From contig CADBNP010000188.1 in the NCBI GenBank assembly GCA_902796095.1, positions 1 to 11,052 of the forward strand: 11,052 nt of DNA, in the 5' to 3' direction. The notes under the pieces are model-generated. The model saw nothing but the letters and a program-made list of their open reading frames with translations, made no database searches and was not told the origin of the DNA. Shown piece by piece: positions 5,927-11,052 of the stretch. Positions within the stretch are counted from its first letter, which is position 1, and every line of letters begins with the position of its first letter. Origin of the DNA: an uncultured Aeromonadales bacterium (GTDB lineage Bacteria > Pseudomonadota > Gammaproteobacteria > Enterobacterales > Succinivibrionaceae). The translations under genes were made by a program, and so were the position numbers.

Positions 5927-8900
5927 TTATGGATCATCGGAAATAAGTTCCTCCAGAGTTTCAAACAGCGTTCCGGGATCGACAGGCTTGCTCAGGTGGG
6001 CATTAAGACCGGCCTGCATGCTGCGCTGCACGTCCTCGTCAAAAGCATTTGCCGTCAATGCCACTATAGGAATTACCTTCGCATCTGATCTGTTCATGGC
6101 TCTTATCTGCCTTGTTGCCTCAAGTCCGTCCATCTCAGGCATACGCATATCCATAAGAACGGCATCATAATAGCCTTCCTCACTGGCTGAAAACATTTCA
6201 ACGGCAATTTTTCCGTTTACAGCATGATCTGTTTTCATCTTTCGGGTGCCAAGAAGCATGCACATAATCTCCGCATTCACAGCCACATCCTCCGCCAGAA
6301 GTATGTGTCTTCCTTCCAGATCCGCCTTTTTCCGGATCGCTGGATTTCTCTTTTTCTTCAGGATCTCTCTGAATTCATGATGAATATCTCCGGCAAGAAG
6401 AGGTTTTGAAACAAAGGAATCTACCCCGGCCTGCTTCGCCTCACAGGCAATGTCATCCCAGTTGTATGCTGTAAGAATAATAACAGAAGTATCATCGCCC
6501 ACTATCTCACGGACTCTTCTGGTAGCTTCTATACCGTCAAAATCCGGCATTTTCCAGTCCATCAGGATCAGATTGTAATCATGTCTCCTTGCATGACTGA
6601 ACATAACCTTTTCCACACACTCCGTTCCGCAGGATGCAGCATCGCAATGCATTCCCATCTGAGTCAAGATCAGTTTTGCATGTTCAACTGCAACAGGATC
6701 GTCATCCACAATCAGAACACTGATATCATCCGGATTGAATTCAACTGTCTCCTCATCATCAGTCCTGGCCGGCGACTGGCTCATTGTCAGAGTTACCGTA
6801 AATGTTGTTCCCTCCCCCTTCCTGCTCTTAACATCAATCTGGCCGTTCATCAGATCAACAATGCACTTTGTTATCGACATACCGAGACCGGTACTGCCAT
6901 AACGACTGGTGGTGGAGGAATTCTCCTGACTGAAGGTATCAAAAAGATGCGGCAGAAATTCTTCGCTCATGCCGATTCCGTTGTCACTGATAACAAACCT
7001 GATCGTTGACTTGCCGTCAAACCTTGCTATCTCCTCAATGGAAAAATTTACACTTCCTCCTTTTGGCGTGAATTTGACAGAATTTCCAAGAATATTAATC
7101 ATGATCTGCCTTAACTTCATGTCATCGCCGATGTAGTAATCGTCAATCTGACCGATTACTCTGCAGTCATAACTGATCCCCTTGTCATTGCACTGACCGC
7201 TGATTATGGTATTAATCTGCTCCAGAGTTCTGGAAAATGAAAAATTCTCATTCTTAATAATCATGCGTCCGGATTCAATACGGGACATATCAAGAATGTC
7301 GTTGATGATATTCAGGAGATGATGGGCAGAGGTTCCTATTTTCTCAAGATAGGTACGTATTTCAGGATTAATGTCGGGATGACTGAGTGCTATATTGTCC
7401 AGTCCGATTATAGCATTCATCGGAGTGCGGATTTCGTGACTCATGCTGGAGAGAAAGGCCGTTTTTGCCTTGTTGGCTGATTCAGCCGCCGACAGCGCAT
7501 CATGAAGCGCCCTGCTCTGCTCCATGGATCTGCGCATCTCCGAATCTATCACAGTCAGTCCGAGACCGATGGCATGCAGCGTATTATCCCTGACGTCATC
7601 GGCACTTCTGACACCGGCTACCCTGATCATCTCATAATATTCAGTCCCGGTGCGACGGGCCAGATAACGGTATGCAAGGATCTTTTCACTGCTCAGTCCG
7701 TTTCTTATATTCGCCGGATTAATGAAACTGATAAACCCCTGCCGGTACTCCGGATCCACAACATTCTCGGCATACCACAAAAATCTCTCCGTATATGAAA
7801 AATGTACTCCCTCCGGAGTCTGTACCTTATCTTCAGGATCGGCCCTGAAACAGACCCCGTCGTCATTATCAAGATTCACGTAATATACGGCACGGTAATC
7901 TGATGCCATGGCAGTTATCATCTGATCCTGCTGACTGCGAAACTTTTCCTCCTCAAGCAGCTTTTTCTGCAGCAGAATTCGCTCTTCCAGTTCCTGATGC
8001 TTGATCCTGCTTTCAACCTCTGCTTTTTCTTTCTCCAGTTCCAGCCGTCCGTTCTTTCTGATCTGCAGTATGATGAATGTGCACATTCCTAAAAGAAGAA
8101 ACACGATTAAAAACGACTGGATCACGGCTCTGGCTATAATAGTCTCGGAAACGGAATAAACCAGTCCGGCAATTACATTTTTTCTGACCATAAAGGTCAT
8201 CATCCAGTCTGTGCCCGCCACTGGCTCATAACTTAATGCCTCATCCTCACCCTTGTAGGTAAATGCCGTAACCCCTTTTACTCCGTTTTTAAAATCATGG
8301 GAAAGTTTCTCGTATGAATAGCCGTCCTTGAATTCTGCAGAATCAAGCACCTTCAGCAGATTGTTTTCACCGATCTGACCGTCGAGAACCATGTCGCTCA
8401 GAGATATACCGCTTCTGGTATACATATTGGTATAGGTTGAATCTGTCTCGTCATTGCCCATGGAAACACCGGAAAGCATTTCCCTCATGTCAATTTCCAT
8501 GAAACAGACCCTGAAAACAGTTTCAAGAAAACGTATGTTTATCGGAACGGCAATGACCACCTTCTTGTTGCGACTGTCAAGATTAAGAACAGATATTTCA
8601 GGAGAGGCTATAGTCTCATAATCAAAGGAATAATCACCAATATTCCGCTGATACCCGGCGGATGTATAAATAATTCCTTTCTCATCAACGAACGCAAACT
8701 TATCCAGTTTGAACAGCTGTCTCATTCTGTACTGATATGCTTCAAGGCGGGACTTGTCTCCGAGATCATTCTCAGTCATCAGTTTGATGGCAACGTTAAT
8801 AACTCCTATCTGTTCCTTAAGACGACTTTCGACAACCTCCTTTCGTCTTCCAACAAGTTCATCAAGAAACATTACGGATACAGATTTTACAGCCCTGCCC

Positions 8901-9013
8901 GTATCAGCACGGGTCACCGCACCAATGAACATGGTACTCAGCACAAGAATCAGCATGACAAGCAATGCGGCGGCTGCCATGATGGTAAAAGTCCGGTAGC
9001 CTCTTCTTATCAT
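5927..9013 (-). CDS. Membrane hybrid sensor histidine kinase (Cache-like sensor, PAS-like, HisKA, HATPase, two receivers)
   Basis: A 1028-residue inner-membrane sensor kinase. I chose ATG 9013 because AGAGGGG (9022-9028) lies eight bases upstream; an ATG eight codons earlier (9037) has no such site. An N-terminal membrane helix (about 11-33) and a second (about 298-318) bracket a periplasmic region of some 260 residues, the size and layout of a dCache-type ligand sensor. A charged coiled coil (320-365) and a PAS-like module (about 368-494) follow. The HisKA H-box SHEIRTP has phospho-acceptor His526. The HATPase has Asn644 in ILGNSVKFT, then DNGIGM and STGLGMS. Receiver 1 has DDD (770-772), Asp819 and the SKP lysine at 870; receiver 2 has ED (907-908), Asp955 and Lys1009. 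All key residues are present, so it should autophosphorylate on His526 and pass phosphate to Asp. There is no HPt domain, so any further relay needs a separate HPt protein. The downstream c-di-GMP gene on the same strand is a plausible functional partner by location only. Confidence 0.95.
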   Translation of the reverse strand: MIRRGYRTFTIMAAAALLVMLILVLSTMFIGAVTRADTGRAVKSVSVMFLDELVGRRKEVVESRLKEQIGVINVAIKLMTENDLGDKSRLEAYQYRMRQLFKLDKFAFVDEKGIIYTSAGYQRNIGDYSFDYETIASPEISVLNLDSRNKKVVIAVPINIRFLETVFRVCFMEIDMREMLSGVSMGNDETDSTYTNMYTRSGISLSDMVLDGQIGENNLLKVLDSAEFKDGYSYEKLSHDFKNGVKGVTAFTYKGEDEALSYEPVAGTDWMMTFMVRKNVIAGLVYSVSETIIARAVIQSFLIVFLLLGMCTFIILQIRKNGRLELEKEKAEVESRIKHQELEERILLQKKLLEEEKFRSQQDQMITAMASDYRAVYYVNLDNDDGVCFRADPEDKVQTPEGVHFSYTERFLWYAENVVDPEYRQGFISFINPANIRNGLSSEKILAYRYLARRTGTEYYEMIRVAGVRSADDVRDNTLHAIGLGLTVIDSEMRRSMEQSRALHDALSAAESANKAKTAFLSSMSHEIRTPMNAIIGLDNIALSHPDINPEIRTYLEKIGTSAHHLLNIINDILDMSRIESGRMIIKNENFSFSRTLEQINTIISGQCNDKGISYDCRVIGQIDDYYIGDDMKLRQIMINILGNSVKFTPKGGSVNFSIEEIARFDGKSTIRFVISDNGIGMSEEFLPHLFDTFSQENSSTTSRYGSTGLGMSITKCIVDLMNGQIDVKSRKGEGTTFTVTLTMSQSPARTDDEETVEFNPDDISVLIVDDDPVAVEHAKLILTQMGMHCDAASCGTECVEKVMFSHARRHDYNLILMDWKMPDFDGIEATRRVREIVGDDTSVIILTAYNWDDIACEAKQAGVDSFVSKPLLAGDIHHEFREILKKKRNPAIRKKADLEGRHILLAEDVAVNAEIMCMLLGTRKMKTDHAVNGKIAVEMFSASEEGYYDAVLMDMRMPEMDGLEATRQIRAMNRSDAKVIPIVALTANAFDEDVQRSMQAGLNAHLSKPVDPGTLFETLEELISDDP

Positions 9014-9021
9014 TCCTGATG

Positions 9022-9028
9022 CCCCTCT
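9022..9028 (-). promoter_or_regulatory. Ribosome binding site that decides the kinase start
   Basis: AGAGGGG on the minus strand, eight bases before ATG 9013. It lies inside the longer reading of the gene starting at ATG 9037, which itself has only GATATCCGGGC before it. This favours the shorter protein. Confidence 0.6.
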
Positions 9029-9142
9029 AAAATCCATGCCCGGATATCAAAAAAGATCCCGCATGCCGAAACTGTTCTGACGAAGATATGCCCCGACAGA
9101 AATCATCTGAAGCACCAGTCCTGGAATCAGCAGCAGGGTATC

Positions 9143-9176
9143 ACTGTGTTCAGAATGCGAAGCACAGTTCCATTCT
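9143..9176 (-). repeat. Two interleaved inverted repeats in the kinase leader
   Basis: ACTGTG (9143-9148) is complementary to CACAGT (9163-9168), and AGAATG (9152-9157) is complementary to CATTCT (9171-9176). The arms alternate, so the stems would be either mutually exclusive or form an H-type pseudoknot. On the minus strand this lies 130-165 bases before the kinase start. Two 6-bp stems in 34 bases can arise by chance. Confidence 0.4.
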
Positions 9177-9357
9177 ATCACCGACATGATCTGTATTCCT
9201 GCATTCGGCCCACGTCGTTACACTCTGAGTTCTGAATTTTTGATAACTGCATTGCAAAAAACAAAAAAAGATCAGACAGACTGTAATGGAATTTAAAATT
9301 CGTAAAGAAAAAAAGCATGGCAACGGAACCTGCGAAAGTATGTTTATGAACTTTTGA

Positions 9358-9372
9358 ACGGCAAACTGCCGT
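9358..9372. repeat. Short inverted repeat ACGGCA-AAC-TGCCGT
   Basis: A perfect 6-bp inverted repeat with a three-base centre in the AT-rich divergent region, flanked by TTTTGA and AATTAT. It looks like a small operator or a hairpin. There is no T-run next to it, so it is not a standard terminator. Confidence 0.45.
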
Positions 9373-9437
9373 AATTATGCAAAACAGCACAAAAAATCTC
9401 CGCCTTCCAATAGTCATTTTTGCCTTCTCAAATTACA

Positions 9438-9463
9438 ATCAGAGGTGCAGACTGCAGTCTGAT
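9438..9463 (+). repeat. 14-bp perfect palindrome within a longer dyad, upstream of the 197-residue protein gene
   Basis: CAGACTGCAGTCTG (9448-9461) is a perfect palindrome. A second, overlapping dyad pairs ATCAGA (9438-9443) with TCTGAT (9458-9463), with an inner TGCA/TGCA pair. The palindrome ends 42 bases before ATG 9504, a usual position for an operator or for a leader hairpin. What binds it, if anything, is unknown. Confidence 0.55.
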
Positions 9464-9503
9464 CGACAGAACTTCATTTCACAAATTTTCGGATTTACCG
9501 CAT

Positions 9504-10097
9504 ATGACCATAAAAATCACCTATGACTACCGTCGCGATGTTTCAGAGGTCTCCATTCCGGCAAAAAAAGTTAAAAGAGAAGACGGGAAAATAAAATATG
9601 TTACCTACAAGCCTGTCGGCCTTATCGGAGCCATCCGAAAGAAGAACTACGGCCGTTCCAACGCCATTTCCAGATATAACCTGGCCAGCAGCATTCAAAA
9701 TCCGGCATACAGTGAATCTGACAGCAGTAAAAAGGACGGCGAAACGACTGAATCTGAGACCAGACAGAATTTCAAGGATTCGGTTCTGAGAGCTATCATC
9801 GACAATGAGCTGGAATACTTTCTCAATCTGGTTCTTAACAAGAAGTACACCTATATGCAGAAGGTATCATCTGAAGAATTCACACCAACGCCGGAAGAGA
9901 TGAAACTAATCCGCAGCGAGGAGGACAGGCTCAACGCAAGATGGAAGGAAATACTTGAGGATGCCCTCAGTGAGTACAGCATGAAGCTGAAAAAATCCAG
10001 GGGAAGCTCCATAGTTCAGCTTATCAATGCCGGACAGAGGAACGCCAAAAAAAGGAGGGATAAATTTCTGGAAAATGACAGTAACGGCGCAGGGTAA
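9504..10097 (+). CDS. Unrecognised charged protein, 197 residues
   Basis: I do not recognise this family. The frame is open from a TTG at 9420, but ATG 9504 is the only ATG in the early part and the upstream stretch contains a palindrome, so I start there. The ribosome site is weak (CGGA about ten bases upstream). The product has no signal peptide or membrane segment. Three parts are visible: a basic, strand-like N-terminal part (1-60; MTIKITYDYRRD, KKVKRED, RKKNYGR); a Ser/Glu/Asp/Thr-rich linker (68-86) typical of a disordered hinge; and a helical C-terminal part (87-190) ending in a basic tail (KKSRG, RNAKKRRDK). The basic ends would suit nucleic-acid or ribosome contact, but no motif proves this. 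It diverges from the kinase gene and converges on the MFS gene, so it is probably a single-gene unit. Confidence 0.65.
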   Translation: MTIKITYDYRRDVSEVSIPAKKVKREDGKIKYVTYKPVGLIGAIRKKNYGRSNAISRYNLASSIQNPAYSESDSSKKDGETTESETRQNFKDSVLRAIIDNELEYFLNLVLNKKYTYMQKVSSEEFTPTPEEMKLIRSEEDRLNARWKEILEDALSEYSMKLKKSRGSSIVQLINAGQRNAKKRRDKFLENDSNGAG

Positions 10098-10212
10098 TCT
10101 GCTGCAGAAATCTCCGGGACTCAAAAAAAATATCGGGCATATGACAAAAATCCTCATCGCACAGGCGTTCATACACGCAGACAGTATCGCTCATTCCCGC
10201 AGGAAAAAGAAA

Positions 10213-11052
10213 TCAGACACCATGCGGGCCGCGTTTTGCAATAGATGACACGTAGATCCTGGATATCCAGAATGAAGCAAGAGAAATCAGTGCGCAGGTA
10301 AATATCGTGTAGGCAAAAGGGAGTGCATTTCCCGTCTCAAAGGAATTCAGAATAAAACCCGCCACCGCCCCGCCGGCAAAGCGAAGTGATCCCATCACAG
10401 CCGAGGCCGTTCCTGATTTTTCCCTGTAGAGACCAAGCACGTACGTAGTCGCATTTGCACCGACAATACCTATCACGCATATGAACATAATTACCGGAAT
10501 GACTATTGAAAAAACGCTTTCAAATCTGCAGTGAGCACTTGCAACCAGCAGGACGGATCCGGTAAAACTGAAAAGAAGGGCACCGAAAAGCACTCTCAGA
10601 GGACTCGATCGTCTTACAAGTCTCGTGTTGAGCGAGGTTCCGACGGCAACGCATATTATGTTTGCGGCAAAAAGAATTCCGTAATATGAAGGCGACACAC
10701 CGTAGATGCTCATGTATACGTATGGCGATCCCGCTATAAAGGCAAACATCCCCGCTCCGTTTGCCATCTGTGCGACTATCACACCGAAAGACTTTGCCGA
10801 GCACAGAATTTCAAGATAGTTTCTGAAAACCACACCGGGCTGCATGGTCTGACGGTTTTCCTCTGCAAGAGTCTCCTTCATGAAAAACAGCACGGTCAAA
10901 GACAGGCAGAAGGCATAAGCCGAAAGAATTACAAATACCAGACGCCAGCCTAGAGGAGCTATCAGACCGCCCAGAGTAGGAGCCACAAGCGGAGCGATAT
11001 TGATGGTCAGCATGGTAACACTTACAGCTCTGACAAAATCAATTCCGTCAAA
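10213..11052 (-). CDS. Bcr/CflA-family MFS drug exporter, C-terminal part (5' partial)
   Basis: The frame runs off the right edge and ends at TGA 10215-10213, giving 279 residues. The Met at 11013 is not the start, since the frame continues to the edge with DFVRAVSVT before it. Family hallmarks are clear: the motif-C-like IAPLVAPTLGG, then LGWRLVFVILSAYAF and a short loop ending KETL; after the central loop, AGSPYVYMSIYGVSPSYYG and the LNTRLVRR segment typical of Bcr/CflA proteins. About eight hydrophobic segments are visible, fitting helices 5-12 of a 12-helix transporter of about 400 residues. Such proteins are inner-membrane proton antiporters exporting drugs such as bicyclomycin and chloramphenicol, or small metabolites; the actual substrate here is unknown. 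It converges on the 197-residue protein gene with a 115-base gap and no clear terminator. Confidence 0.92.
   Translation of the reverse strand, partial: FDGIDFVRAVSVTMLTINIAPLVAPTLGGLIAPLGWRLVFVILSAYAFCLSLTVLFFMKETLAEENRQTMQPGVVFRNYLEILCSAKSFGVIVAQMANGAGMFAFIAGSPYVYMSIYGVSPSYYGILFAANIICVAVGTSLNTRLVRRSSPLRVLFGALLFSFTGSVLLVASAHCRFESVFSIVIPVIMFICVIGIVGANATTYVLGLYREKSGTASAVMGSLRFAGGAVAGFILNSFETGNALPFAYTIFTCALISLASFWISRIYVSSIAKRGPHGV

Larger units (their letters stand above)
9014..9503. other. Divergent intergenic region, about 490 bases, without a convincing gene
   Basis: This region separates the kinase (leftward) from the 197-residue protein gene (rightward) and should hold both promoters. It is rich in A and T runs, notably at 9255-9269 and 9305-9314. 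It contains a set of overlapping inverted repeats at 9143-9176, a 6-bp inverted repeat at 9358-9372, and a 14-bp perfect palindrome at 9448-9461. I could not find a promoter with both boxes well matched. One small open frame on the minus strand (9178-9417) is discussed in the findings. Confidence 0.6.

Noticed and set aside
6581..7009. Open frame of 142 codons on the plus strand, inside the hybrid kinase gene
   Set aside because: It is antisense to the HATPase and receiver 1 coding sequence, whose motifs are all intact. Its product is compositionally odd and matches nothing. Frames at 5892-6170, 7502-7798 and 8754-8999 are rejected for the same reason.
9014..9037. Longer start of the hybrid kinase at ATG 9037
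   Set aside because: It has only a poor ribosome site, whereas AGAGGGG is well placed for ATG 9013. Both readings give the same domains, so the difference is eight residues.
9420..9503. TTG start for the 197-residue protein, adding 28 residues
   Set aside because: There is no ribosome site, and the stretch contains the 14-bp palindrome, which looks regulatory.
1..11052. Defence system, CRISPR array, prophage, transposon, tRNA or rRNA
   Set aside because: No repeat-spacer array, transposase, integrase, terminal repeats, nuclease or helicase motifs, or RNA-gene folds were recognised anywhere in the window.

Overview
The window is 11 kb of bacterial chromosome of moderate GC content, with short spacers, ATG starts and no mobile-element, RNA-gene or CRISPR signal. 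A Bcr/CflA-type MFS exporter beside large multi-PAS c-di-GMP and hybrid-kinase proteins of a Clostridia/rumen style would fit an anaerobic gut bacterium. A Succinivibrionaceae-like gammaproteobacterium is my guess, with a Negativicutes-type organism as the alternative. This placement is inference and cannot be settled from the sequence alone.

Layout: (1) 1-99, + strand, the last 32 codons of an unrecognised gene. (2) 233-1171, +, a PfkB/ribokinase-family sugar or nucleoside kinase. (3) 1294-5634, -, a 1446-residue c-di-GMP turnover protein: PAS, degenerate GGDEF, intact EAL, PAS, four related PAS-like modules, then an intact GGDEF. It converges on the PfkB gene. (4) 5927-9013, -, a membrane hybrid histidine kinase with a periplasmic Cache-like sensor, a cytoplasmic PAS-like module, HisKA, HATPase and two receiver domains. 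(5) 9014-9503, an intergenic region of about 490 bases with several inverted repeats and no convincing gene. (6) 9504-10097, +, an unrecognised charged protein of 197 residues. (7) 10213-11052, -, the C-terminal two thirds of a Bcr/CflA MFS transporter, cut by the window edge.

The core is the pair of signalling genes on the minus strand: a transmembrane phosphorelay sensor followed, 292 bases downstream, by a protein carrying both c-di-GMP-degrading and c-di-GMP-making domains. Both carry the same type of PAS-like module. The kinase has receiver domains but no HPt domain, and no separate response regulator is visible, so the link between the two is not shown directly.

The most notable structure is inside the c-di-GMP protein. 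Its four PAS-like modules fall into alternating types A-B-A'-B', with a constant period of 281-282 residues. This implies that a two-module unit was duplicated as a block.
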